Below are positions 1 to 6,419 of a DNA stretch of 11,155 nt, piece by piece. Where the stretch lies: contig QILX01000126.1 in assembly GCA_003232175.1 (NCBI GenBank), positions 1-11,155 on the forward strand. Direction: 5' to 3'. The notes below the pieces were generated by a model. The model made no database searches and was not told the DNA's origin. It saw only the letters and a program-made list of their open reading frames with translations. A program made the translations under genes and the position numbers. This DNA is from Hyphomicrobiales bacterium (GTDB lineage Bacteria; Pseudomonadota; Alphaproteobacteria; Rhizobiales; SZUA-8). Within the stretch, counting starts at the first letter, position 1; the number at the start of each line of letters is the position of its first letter.

Positions 1-167
1 CCGCTGCCCGCGCCATTTCGGTGGTGGAATTTCTGGTCGACAAGGGGGTTAACCCCGCCCATCTGGTCGCCGCCGGTTTTGGCGAATACCAACCGCTCGA
101 TCCTGGCAATGATCTTGAGGCTTTCCGCAAAAACCGCCGCATCGAGTTAAAATTGACCGAAAGGTAG
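1..167 (+). CDS. OmpA/MotB-family peptidoglycan-binding protein, C-terminal fragment
   Basis: Partial gene: only the last 54 codons are present, with the first full codon at base 3 and a TAG stop at 165-167. The fragment contains the end of an OmpA-like domain: a helix 'RAISVVEFLVDKGV', then 'LVAAGFGEYQPL' and the terminal 'FRKNRRIELKLTER'. The G-x-G-E-x-x-P-l pattern and the N-R-R-I-E-l-k ending are diagnostic of the domain that binds peptidoglycan in OmpA, Pal and MotB proteins. In that family the conserved Asp/Arg pair contacts diaminopimelate, and the NRR arginines belong to this site. From family knowledge the full protein would be membrane-anchored with this domain in the periplasm. Whether it is a MotB-like motor protein or a structural lipoprotein cannot be decided from the fragment. 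It converges on the ABC exporter across the repeat region. Confidence 0.85.
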   Translation, partial: AARAISVVEFLVDKGVNPAHLVAAGFGEYQPLDPGNDLEAFRKNRRIELKLTER

Positions 168-201
168 CGGCGGAGGCTTTCAAGGTGATCTGCGGCAGCG
201 C

Positions 202-386
202 TCTTTTTCGTTGATTCAAGTCTGTTCCATCCCACTCCCCCACCCGGCCACCCCATAGATTGTATCCTGGGGGTGGCCGGGTGGGGGAGTGGGATGGCAC
301 AGACTTACCTAAAATCAACGAAAAAGAATGTGGCCGGGTGGGGGAGCGGGATGGCACAGACTTAACCCTTAAATCAACGAAAAAAC
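202..386. repeat. Three-copy intergenic repeat (inverted pair plus direct copy)
   Basis: A ~55-bp unit occurs three times between two convergent genes. Copy 1 (202-254) is inverted. Copy 2 (270-327) and copy 3 (about 330-386) are in direct orientation with a 57-bp period (273 to 330). Each unit has a G-rich part, 'GTGGCCGGGTGGGGGAG' then 'GGGATGGCACAGACTTA', followed by a short variable spacer and 'AAATCAACGAAAAA'. Copies 1 and 2 form a palindrome: 218-254 pairs with 270-306 (37 bp, one mismatch, 15-nt loop), and 202-216 pairs with 313-327. Copies 2 and 3 differ at one base over the first 35 (T290 versus C347) and more in the spacer. This resembles a REP/BIME-like dispersed repeat. Its position after two convergent stop codons would also suit a bidirectional terminator. 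Whether it recurs elsewhere in the genome cannot be seen here. Confidence 0.85.
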
Positions 387-441
387 TCTTCGGGCCAGTG
401 CTGATTATCCGGCAAAAATCTCCTAAACCAGGCCGCAAAAA

Positions 442-2221
442 TCAGCGCCCCGGCTGGCCTGTTAAACGTTCCAGAACCGCGTCCGGCGATGCGAATTGCA
501 ATCGTGCCAGCCGGGCATAAAGGCCGCCCTGGGCCAGCAGCGTTTCATGGGAGCCTTCAGCGACAATGCGTCCCGCTTCCATGACCAAAATCCTGTCAGC
601 GCTTAGAACCGTCGCCAGCCGGTGGGCGATAACGATCGATGTGCGTCCCTCCATCAGCCGGTTGAGTGCCCGCTGCACGTCACCTTCGCTTTCCGCGTCA
701 AGAGCGCTGGTCGCCTCGTCGAGTAACAAAATCGGCGCGTCCTTCAGGATCGCCCGGGCAATGGCGATGCGTTGGCGCTGCCCGCCCGAAAGGGTCACGC
801 CGCGTTCTCCGAGCTGGGTGGCGTAACCATCTGATAGCGCTTCAATAAAATCATCGGCCTGGGCGGCCTTCGCCGCGGCCCTGACGTCATCGTCACTGGC
901 GTTGGGCCGGGCAAAGCGGATGTTGTCCGCCGCTGTGCTGGCGAACACCACCGTCTCCTGGGGCACGATGGCGATCGCGCGGCGCAGGTCCTGTGGCGCC
1001 AACTGGTCGGTCGACAGGCCCTCGATGGAAATTGTTCCCGCCGAGGGGTCATAGAACCGCAGCAGCAAGCTGAATAACGTGCTCTTGCCAGCCCCCGACG
1101 GCCCTACTAGAGCCACCCGCTCACCGGGCTTGATGGTGATATTCACATCCTCAAGCGCCAGCGTTTCAGGTCGCAACCTATAGGCAAAGCTCACTTTGGA
1201 AAACACAACATTGCCGCGCACCGGCTCCGGCAGCATCAGAGGTTGCGCCGGGGCGGCGATTTCAGGTTCGATTTCCAGAAGTTCAGCCAGCCGCTCCGTC
1301 GCCCCCGCTGTTGCCTGAACCTCTCCCCAGACTTCCGATAGCGCCCCCACCGCGCCGGCGGCGAAAACCGCATAAAGCACAAACTGTCCCAGCTCGCCCG
1401 CCGACATTGTGCCGTCAAGAACATCCTGGGCGCCGCCCCACAGGATCAACACAACCGAGGTAAAAACCAGAAAAATGATCAGCGATGTCAACCAAGCCCG
1501 CGCCCGAAGCCGCTGGCGCGCAGCCACAAACGATGTTTCCACCGCCGCGCCGAACCGGTCCAGAAACCGTTTTTCCTGCGTAAAGGCCTGAACCACCCGC
1601 ATGGCGCCCAGCGCTTCGGACGCAAATGCGCTCGTATCGGCAAGCGTATCCTGAGCCTCGCGGGACAGACGCCGGACCCAACGGCCAATAAGGATCATTG
1701 GCGCCACGACCACCGGCAAGGCAACAAGCACCAGGCCTGACATGGCTGGACTGGTGACCACCATCATGAAAATGGCCCCGACCACCAGAAAGGAATTTCG
1801 CAAGGCGATGGACGCCGTTGATCCCACCGCAGATTTTATCTGGGTCGTATCCGCGGTCAGACGCGAGAGCACTTCACCGGTGCGGGCGTCGTCATAAAAG
1901 GCCGGGCTAAGGTCGAGCAACCGCGCAAACACCGCCCGGCGCAGATCGGCGACAACCCGCTCGCCAAGCCAGCTGACAAAATAAAACCGCAACGAAGCGG
2001 GCATTGGCATCGGTAAAGCCGTTATCGATAATACGGCGCATTGCCAGCGGTACGACAAGGGTCGTCCCCGCGGCCAGGATCAAAAAGCCCAGCGCCAGCG
2101 CCAGCCTGCCGCGATAAACCATCAAAAACGGCACAAGCGCTGCCAGCGGCGCCAGGTTTCCCGCTTTCGCCTTGGCAGCGCCCTTGTCCCGGTTTGATGC
2201 TTCAATTTCCGCCGGCGCCAT
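442..2221 (-). pseudogene. MsbA-like ABC exporter (fused permease-ATPase), frame-disrupted
   Basis: Fused ABC half-transporter with the membrane domain first and the ATPase second, as in the alphaproteobacterial MsbA-related family (TIGR02204 type). The N-terminus is read from ATG 2221, which follows a strong AAGGGGGG ribosome binding site. It encodes 'LAPLAALVPFLMVYRGRL', TM1 and 'RRIIDNGFTDANARF'. The frame then changes near 1993 and resumes as 'LRFYFVSWLGERVVADLRR'. The rest is intact: the remaining membrane helices, Walker A 'GPSGAGKST', signature 'LSGGQRQR', Walker B 'ILLLDEAT' and an H-loop 'IVIAHR'. In relatives about 20 residues (second TM helix) lie between ANARF and LRFY, so this looks like an out-of-frame internal deletion and not a one-base slip. 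Upstream of the break the frame ends after about 104 codons. An intact relative would flip lipid or drug substrates across the inner membrane. A sequencing or assembly error is the main alternative. Confidence 0.8.
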
Positions 2222-2277
2222 CGTCCCCCCTTGCATACACGGCCGTGTGCAGCTTCTGACCACCGCGCCTACTTAGT

Positions 2278-2297
2278 TGCATCTATATATGGATGCA
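2278..2297. promoter_or_regulatory. AT-centred palindrome between divergent genes
   Basis: TGCATC (2278-2283) and GATGCA (2292-2297) are perfect inverted arms around an AT-rich centre, TATATATG. The site lies 57 bp upstream of the ABC exporter start on the minus strand and about 165 bp upstream of rpmE. It could be an operator or could contain a -10 element. No known regulator consensus is recognised. Confidence 0.3.
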
Positions 2298-2376
2298 GCC
2301 GGTCAAACCAAGCCTTGTTCCGCCCGTAAAGACCAACCGATGATCCATTCCCGCGCATGCACCTGCGTCTTGGTCA

Positions 2377-2405
2377 TTGTGCTTGGCCAAGGTCTGCGGT
2401 ATAGG
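2377..2405 (+). promoter_or_regulatory. Candidate sigma-70-type promoter of rpmE
   Basis: TTGTGC (2377-2382) and TATAGG (2400-2405) are separated by exactly 17 bp, close to the housekeeping consensus. Transcription would start near 2412, giving a leader of about 50 nt before the rpmE ATG at 2464. This is a match by eye only. Confidence 0.35.
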
Positions 2406-2421
2406 AAAGCCGAATTTCCAC

Positions 2422-2440
2422 GGCGCGCCGGCTGGGCGCC
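2422..2440 (+). promoter_or_regulatory. GC-rich hairpin in the rpmE leader
   Basis: GGCGC (2422-2426) pairs with GCGCC (2436-2440). The stem continues as CC/GG past a bulged G2427, around a GGCT loop. It is followed by a T-rich stretch, CCTTAAATTTTT, so it could act as a weak attenuator or as a regulatory leader structure before the L31 gene. Confidence 0.3.
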
Positions 2441-2463
2441 CCTTAAATTTTTCCGGAACCGCC

Positions 2464-2688
2464 ATGAAAAACGACATTCACCCAGACTATCACGAAATCA
2501 CCGTGGTTATGACCGACGGTACCAGCTACAAGACCCGTTCGACCTATGGTGCGCAAGGCGATACCCTGACCCTTGATATCGATCCCACCACCCATCCGGC
2601 CTGGACCGGCGGCGGGCAGCATCTTGTCGACCGTGGCGGACGGGTGTCCCGGTTCAATAAAAAGTTCGAGAGCTTTCTCAAAGCCTGA
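2464..2688 (+). CDS. rpmE: 50S ribosomal protein L31
   Basis: 74-residue ribosomal protein bL31, a component of the large subunit near the central protuberance that helps bridge the two subunits. The N-terminus 'MKNDIHPDYHEITVVMTDGT' and the later 'HPAWTGGGQHLVDRGGRVS' and 'FNKKFESFL' are characteristic of alphaproteobacterial L31. The protein has no cysteine, so it is the zinc-independent (C-minus) form, usual in this class. ATG 2464 was chosen because family conservation begins exactly there; the frame is open further upstream but that part is not L31-like. A weak CGGAA lies about 6 nt before the start. The gene is divergent from the ABC exporter and convergent with rcdA, the stop codons being 57 bp apart. 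Confidence 0.95.
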   Translation: MKNDIHPDYHEITVVMTDGTSYKTRSTYGAQGDTLTLDIDPTTHPAWTGGGQHLVDRGGRVSRFNKKFESFLKA

Positions 2689-2745
2689 GCGGACAGGTCA
2701 GCCCGCAACTTCAGTCAACGAATTTTCAGAAAACTGGCGGTGGCG

Positions 2746-3273
2746 TCAGCTTTTGTCGCTGCTGAAGGCGGCCTGAAGGCGGCTCATCTGTTCTGAAACC
2801 GGGTTTGAGCCTTCGGCGGGTATGAGCTTGTCATGGCCCATCATCATATCGATGCGGTAGACGCGCGAGTAGATGGTATCGCCGCGCTCTATGAGATTAC
2901 GCAGTTTTTCCGGCAGATCGTCATAATTGGGGCGGTCGGGCAGGCCGCTGGGGGGTTTAAGCGGGATTTTGTTGGAATTTTCCCGCGCCTCGACCGGATT
3001 AAGTTCCCCTTGCGCCACAGCGCGCTGTAACAAAAGCCACGAGGCCAGCTGCATCAGCCGGGTGGTCAGCCGCATGCTTTCGGTGGCGTAGGAAAGTGCC
3101 GTCGGTCGGCCCAGATTGCGAGACTGCTCCCGCCCCTCGCCGTCCAGATAACTCGCGGTCTCCTCCACCAGCGTCATGCCTTCGGCAAAAACTTTTTGGA
3201 AGAGCTCGGATTCAGCAAACTTTTCACCGAAATTTACGGCAACCGTCGCCTCTGTACTCCGATCCGACATCAT
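2746..3273 (-). CDS. rcdA: RcdA-like regulator of CtrA degradation (DUF1465)
   Basis: A 175-residue, mainly helical, soluble protein of the DUF1465 family, whose characterised member is Caulobacter RcdA. There RcdA acts as an adaptor, with CpdR and PopA, that delivers CtrA and other substrates to the ClpXP protease during the cell cycle. Family-typical segments are 'GMTLVEETASYLDGEGRE', 'ALSYATESMRLTTRLMQLAS', 'WLLLQRAVAQGELNPVEA' and 'LPEKLRNLIERGDTIYSRVY'. The C-terminus is less structured, as in RcdA. The start is ambiguous: GTG 3276, ATG 3273 and ATG 3270 are consecutive. GAGG at 3278-3281 spaces best with the two ATGs. A perfect TATAAT lies upstream on the minus strand (3403-3398). Function in this organism is inferred from homology. 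Confidence 0.85.
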   Translation of the reverse strand: MMSDRSTEATVAVNFGEKFAESELFQKVFAEGMTLVEETASYLDGEGREQSRNLGRPTALSYATESMRLTTRLMQLASWLLLQRAVAQGELNPVEARENSNKIPLKPPSGLPDRPNYDDLPEKLRNLIERGDTIYSRVYRIDMMMGHDKLIPAEGSNPVSEQMSRLQAAFSSDKS

Positions 3274-3397
3274 CACACCTCACTCGTTACTCATTCGCCG
3301 GCTGTTGTCGAAGCAATTGCCATGCCAGATGACAACTTGCCACGAGAGGGCAGAAAGATACAGCACTTGAAAAAAGCCGCCCGCAATATCAACCGTG

Positions 3398-3403
3398 ATT
3401 ATA
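3398..3403 (-). promoter_or_regulatory. Candidate -10 element (TATAAT) for rcdA
   Basis: The minus strand reads TATAAT from 3403 to 3398, about 125 nt upstream of the rcdA start and just downstream of the candidate sRNA terminator. No good -35 is visible at 16-18 bp, where the sequence is the T-rich terminator tail. If real, it may need an activator. Confidence 0.3.
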
Positions 3404-3417
3404 GGCGATTTTACGAC

Positions 3418-3444
3418 AAAAAAGGAGCCGCAAAATGCGGCTCC
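3418..3444 (-). terminator. Rho-independent terminator of the candidate sRNA
   Basis: On the minus strand a perfect 9-bp stem, GGAGCCGCA/TGCGGCTCC, with a TTT loop (3444-3424) is followed directly by six Ts (3423-3418). This is a textbook intrinsic terminator. No protein gene ends just upstream of it on this strand, which is the main reason for proposing an RNA gene. Confidence 0.85.
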
Positions 3445-3513
3445 AAGTTTAACAGGGAGGCGTCAAACTAAGTGGGAAAACCCACTCGGTATCCAGATGA
3501 CTGGATTACGCAA
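3418..3513 (-). ncRNA. Candidate structured small RNA with CCUCCC loop, upstream of rcdA
   Basis: Reading the minus strand, four hairpins follow one another. H1: ATCCAG/CTGGAT, 3506-3491, 4-nt loop. H2: AGTGGG/CCCACT, 3486-3471, TTTT loop. H3: AGTTTGAC/GTTAAACT, 3469-3446, an 8-bp stem with one G-U pair and loop GCCUCCCU. H4 is an intrinsic terminator. No ORF of note spans it. A CtrA-type box (3535-3550) and a TTAGAT (3525-3520) lie where an activated promoter would need them, placing the 5' end near 3513 and the length near 95 nt. A single-stranded C/U-rich loop able to pair with Shine-Dalgarno sequences is a hallmark of several alphaproteobacterial trans-acting sRNA families. The 5' end is inferred. 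The alternative is a regulatory leader of rcdA in which H4 acts as an attenuator. Confidence 0.6.
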
Positions 3514-3534
3514 TGAACAATCTAAAAACATTAA

Positions 3535-3550
3535 GTTAAAGAATGGTTAA
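3535..3550 (-). promoter_or_regulatory. CtrA-type binding box upstream of the candidate sRNA
   Basis: The minus strand reads TTAACCATTCTTTAAC, a full TTAA-N7-TTAA match to the CtrA box known from Caulobacter and its relatives, including the TTAACC half-site. It lies about 22-37 bp upstream of the inferred start at 3513, overlapping the -35 position as at CtrA-activated promoters. A third TTAA at 3531-3534 is adjacent. Confidence 0.55.
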
Positions 3551-3830
3551 CAGACATAATCTTTGCAATTAATCTGCGTGCTACTGACGTTCGTCCAGAA
3601 AGAATTTTCGATTAAACCGGTTAACGGTCAGTTTTTAATGGGTAAATTCTAACAAGCGACCAGGGTATATATCTAACACCACTCCCGCAACGCCGCTCAT
3701 TACCACATTCAATTATCATTTCAAGTTCAGCCGAAAGGTTTATTTGGCTGCCATGTCGCGGTAAGGTTCATTGCCGCCCGGACCTTGAAAATCAGGTTGG
3801 CAAAAGGCGCGAGGCAAACCAGGACCAGTA
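3551..3830. other. Intergenic DNA upstream of the quinone oxidoreductase gene
   Basis: AT-rich relative to its surroundings, without a convincing ORF. The only structure noted is TTAAACCGGTTAA (3612-3624), a near-palindrome centred on AACCGGTT that could be an operator. No convincing -35/-10 pair for the downstream gene was found. Confidence 0.4.
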
Positions 3831-4832
3831 ATGCAGAAAATTCCATCACAAATGGCAGCTATTACCATTTCGGCCCCCGGCGGCCCGGACGTTCTCATAA
3901 CCGAACACCGCGCCGTGCCCTGGCCTCAAGACGGGCAGATCCTGATCCGGGTCGAGGCCGCCGGTGTTAACCGGCCCGACATACTTCAGCGCCTGGGGTT
4001 ATACCCGCCCCCGCCCGATGCACCGTCGACCCCGGGGCTGGAGGTTGCCGGCGAAGTGGTCGCGATTGGGCGGGGACCCGACACAAGGCATAAGATCGGT
4101 GACCAGGTCACGGCGCTGGTTTCAGGAGGCGGTTACGCCGAATATTGCCTGGCCCATGACGTCCATGCCCTGCCGATCCCCTCCCCGTTGACCGCAATTG
4201 AAGCGGCGGGCCTGCCCGAGACCGTGTTTACCGTCTGGAGCAACATATTCATCCGGGCGGCGCTGAAACCCGGTGAGACCATTTTGATCCATGGCGGGTC
4301 CTCGGGCATTGGCACCACGGCAATCCAGATGGCCAAGGCCCACGGCGCCACGGTATTTGCCACCGCCGGTTCCAAGGCCAAATGCGACGCCTGCCTGAAA
4401 CTGGGCGCCAAAAAGGCTTTCAACTACAAAAACGAAGATTTTGTCGAGGGTATAAAATCGGCCACCGGCGGCCATGGCGCCGATGTCATCCTCGATATGG
4501 TCGGCGGCGACTATATCGAGCGCAATTTCAAAGCCGCCGCGACCGAAGGCCGGATCGCCCAGATCGCGTTTTTGAACGGCAGCCAGGCTGATGTCGAATT
4601 TGGCCCTCTGCTTTTCAAGCGCCTGACGCTGACCGGGTCGACATTGCGGCCAAGATCGGTGGCGGAAAAAGCCGATTTGGCGCGTCAGGTCGAGGACAAG
4701 GTCTGGCCTCTGGTGCACGATGGTGATTTGAAACCGGTGATCAGCGAGACCTTTCCTCTTGAAAAAGCCGCCCAGGCCCATGCGCGCATGGAAGATGGCG
4801 CCCATATCGGCAAGTTGATCCTGGTGCCTTGA
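3831..4832 (+). CDS. NAD(P)H:quinone oxidoreductase, PIG3 type (zinc-independent MDR family)
   Basis: A 333-residue medium-chain reductase of the quinone oxidoreductase branch, closest in pattern to the PIG3 family (TIGR02824 type). These soluble enzymes use NADPH to reduce quinones. The N-terminal GroES-like domain has 'AGVNRPDILQRLGLYPPP' and 'PGLEVAGEV'. The Rossmann domain has the nucleotide-binding loop 'HGGSSGIGTTAIQMAK' (GGSSGIG near residues 155-161) and 'FATAGSKAK'. Catalytic-zinc ligands are absent, as expected for this branch. ATG 3831 has an AGGA site 7 nt upstream and is preferred. ATG 3852 (MAAIT...) matches the usual family N-terminus but lacks a visible ribosome binding site. 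The substrate cannot be assigned. Confidence 0.9.
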   Translation: MQKIPSQMAAITISAPGGPDVLITEHRAVPWPQDGQILIRVEAAGVNRPDILQRLGLYPPPPDAPSTPGLEVAGEVVAIGRGPDTRHKIGDQVTALVSGGGYAEYCLAHDVHALPIPSPLTAIEAAGLPETVFTVWSNIFIRAALKPGETILIHGGSSGIGTTAIQMAKAHGATVFATAGSKAKCDACLKLGAKKAFNYKNEDFVEGIKSATGGHGADVILDMVGGDYIERNFKAAATEGRIAQIAFLNGSQADVEFGPLLFKRLTLTGSTLRPRSVAEKADLARQVEDKVWPLVHDGDLKPVISETFPLEKAAQAHARMEDGAHIGKLILVP

Positions 4833-5140
4833 GGGGCTGGCGGATCGGCGGCTTCCGTGCTTGCGCTATCGGTCGCATATTGTACAAATGTACAGCACTC
4901 GAGAAAAAAGAGGTTTTATGAAAGCCATTGCGCCCCGCCTCCCAGGTTGAGGACGGATCAACACATAGCGCCGCGAACCTCCGGGAAAAACGAACTTCCC
5001 CGACGAGCGGCGCCGCAATACCAGTCCGGTCTCCACCAGGCGGGCCGTCATGCTGTTTTGATAATCTCAAAACGGCCACGGATAGATATGGCTTTTCTGG
5101 TGCACGCGAAACTTGCGGCACCAAAACCGGTGCGAGACCA
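4833..5140. other. Intergenic region with no recognised gene
   Basis: 308 bp between the oxidoreductase and rsgA. It contains two nearly adjacent TGTACA palindromes (4881-4893), a 10-codon ORF with a strong ribosome binding site (4918-4950) and a GTTTTGA/TCAAAAC hairpin (5055-5073) without a U-tract. None of the reading frames resembles a known protein. The frame of rsgA stays open upstream of its proposed start, but that translation is low in complexity and not RsgA-like. Confidence 0.5.
4918..4950 (+). CDS. Possible 10-residue leader peptide or gene remnant
   Basis: ATG 4918 follows AAGAGG with a 4-nt gap, a better ribosome binding site than that of rsgA downstream. The ORF encodes only 'MKAIAPRLPG' and stops at TGA. 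It could be a translated leader, the start of a decayed gene, or chance. It shows no amino-acid run typical of attenuation peptides. Confidence 0.2.
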   Translation: MKAIAPRLPG

Positions 5141-6220
5141 ATGACACATCAATTTTGCGACCTGGCCGATTTGGGCTGGAACTTATTTTTCGACCGCCAA
5201 TGTGAACCTTGCGACCTTGCAGCCGCCCGCCCCGCCAGGGTGATGGCGGTTCACCGGAACTCCCTGGCTGTCGCCAGCCTCGGCGGCGAGCAGCTGATCC
5301 CGGGCTTTTCAACCGATCTCGATGGCGAAGCGACCACAGCGACCGTGGGCGACTGGCTGCTGCTTGACCTTCAAACCGCCGCCCCCCGGCGGTTGCTACG
5401 CCGCCGGAGTTTTTTCAAACGCCGGGCCGCCGGCACCGGAGCCGCCGTGCAGCCTATCGCCGCCAACATCGATACCGCGTTCATCGTCACCTCGTGCAAT
5501 CACGACTTCAATCTCGCCCGGCTGGAGCGATATCTGGTCCTGGCCCGCGAAACCGATGTTGTGCCGGTCATTGTGCTAACAAAGGCCGATCTCGCCGATG
5601 AACCGGCGGAATTTGCGCACGCGGCGGCAAAACTCCTGCCAAACCTGTGCGTGGAGGTGCTGGATGCGCGCGCGCGCGATGCCGTGGCCCGGCTCGCCCC
5701 ATGGTGCGGGCGCGGCCAGACGGTTGCACTGTTGGGGTCATCGGGGGTCGGAAAATCGACCCTGATCAACACTATTGCCGGCTTCGGAATCGAAGCGGAC
5801 GGCACGCCGATCGCAACCATGTCGGTTCGCGAAGACGACAGCAAAGGGCGGCACACCACAACGGTGCGGGCCCTTCACCGCCTGCCCGCTGGTGGCTGGC
5901 TTCTCGACACCCCGGGCATTCGCGAGCTTGGTCTGACCGACGTTAAGGCCGGGCTGGAAGAAGTGTTCGCCGACATCGTCGATTTCGCCTCGGGTTGCCG
6001 GTTTCGCGATTGCCGCCATCAGGGCGAGCCAGGATGCGCCGTCGCGGCGGCAATCGACACAGGAGAGGTTGAGCCAGGTCGCTTCAAACGGTGGCAAAAA
6101 CTCAATGCCGAAGATAGCTACAACACCGAAACCATCGCCCAGCGCCGGGACCGCAACCGGACTTTTGGCAAAATGGTCAAGGGATCGGTGAAAATCAAAC
6201 GGCAACGGCGCGACAGGTAG
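5141..6220 (+). CDS. rsgA: Ribosome small subunit-dependent GTPase A
   Basis: A 359-residue circularly permuted GTPase that acts in late maturation of the 30S subunit, checking the decoding centre and releasing RbfA. Order of elements: N-terminal OB-like domain with 'RPARVMAVHRNSLAVASL'; G4 'VLTKADL' (about residue 146); G1 'GSSGVGKST' (about 199); a switch region with 'KGRHTTT'; G3 'DTPG' (about 256); then the zinc motif 'CRFRDCRHQGEPGC' (from about 286) with the Cys-x4-Cys-x-His-x6-Cys arrangement. The basic C-terminus 'KMVKGSVKIKRQRRDR' suits rRNA contact. ATG 5141 gives the normal family length. A GAG lies 4 nt before it, a weak ribosome binding site. It sits on the same strand as trcR, 199 bp upstream of it. 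Confidence 0.95.
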   Translation: MTHQFCDLADLGWNLFFDRQCEPCDLAAARPARVMAVHRNSLAVASLGGEQLIPGFSTDLDGEATTATVGDWLLLDLQTAAPRRLLRRRSFFKRRAAGTGAAVQPIAANIDTAFIVTSCNHDFNLARLERYLVLARETDVVPVIVLTKADLADEPAEFAHAAAKLLPNLCVEVLDARARDAVARLAPWCGRGQTVALLGSSGVGKSTLINTIAGFGIEADGTPIATMSVREDDSKGRHTTTVRALHRLPAGGWLLDTPGIRELGLTDVKAGLEEVFADIVDFASGCRFRDCRHQGEPGCAVAAAIDTGEVEPGRFKRWQKLNAEDSYNTETIAQRRDRNRTFGKMVKGSVKIKRQRRDR

Positions 6221-6255
6221 GGCGGACAACCCGGTCAGCTGAATTTTCAGTCGGC

Positions 6256-6272
6256 CCGGTCGTCTGGACCGG
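6256..6272. other. Small hairpin after rsgA
   Basis: CCGGTC (6256-6261) and GACCGG (6267-6272) are perfect arms around GTCTG. No T-run follows on either strand, so it is at most a weak or Rho-assisted terminator between rsgA and trcR. Confidence 0.25.
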
Positions 6273-6419
6273 TGCACCTGAACTGGCTTTGGGCGGCAAA
6301 TACACAAATTGGCAAATTCAGCCTTTTCCAGCTTCAATGGATTGCCTATATAGAGGCGTCCCGTTCAGTTTTGGTTTTCGCCGCCTCATCCCGTGATGAG
6401 AGCACAATAAGGAAATGCC

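Noticed and set aside
362..372. CtrA box in the repeat region (TTAACCCTTAA)
   Set aside because: The spacing is 3 bases, and the sequence is part of the repeated unit.
202..386. CRISPR array
   Set aside because: Only three units, one inverted, with almost no spacer between the direct copies. This does not fit repeat-spacer architecture.
49..438. 129-aa minus-strand ORF with repeated 'KSVPS-SPTRP' segments
   Set aside because: It is a translation of the intergenic G-rich repeats plus the antisense of the OmpA-like gene. The repeated peptide simply mirrors the DNA repeats; there is no ribosome binding site or family match.
1907..2000. Programmed frameshift joining the two exporter frames
   Set aside because: No slippery heptamer at the junction, and relatives carry about 20 extra residues here. 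A deletion explains the data better than recoding.
3612..3625. Third CtrA box (TTAAACCGGTTAAC)
   Set aside because: The two TTAA half-sites are separated by 5 bases instead of 7. Kept only as a possible unrelated palindrome.
4122..4805. 227-aa minus-strand ORF
   Set aside because: Antisense shadow of the quinone oxidoreductase, whose conserved motifs leave no doubt about the coding strand.
4866..5051. 61-aa minus-strand ORF in the gap before rsgA
   Set aside because: No ribosome binding site and no recognisable family; composition looks random.
4928..5140. 71-residue N-terminal extension of RsgA
   Set aside because: In frame but not RsgA-like. The start at 5141 gives the normal family length and N-terminal sequence.
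5738..6337. 199-aa minus-strand ORF
   Set aside because: Antisense shadow of rsgA covering its G1, G3 and zinc motifs.
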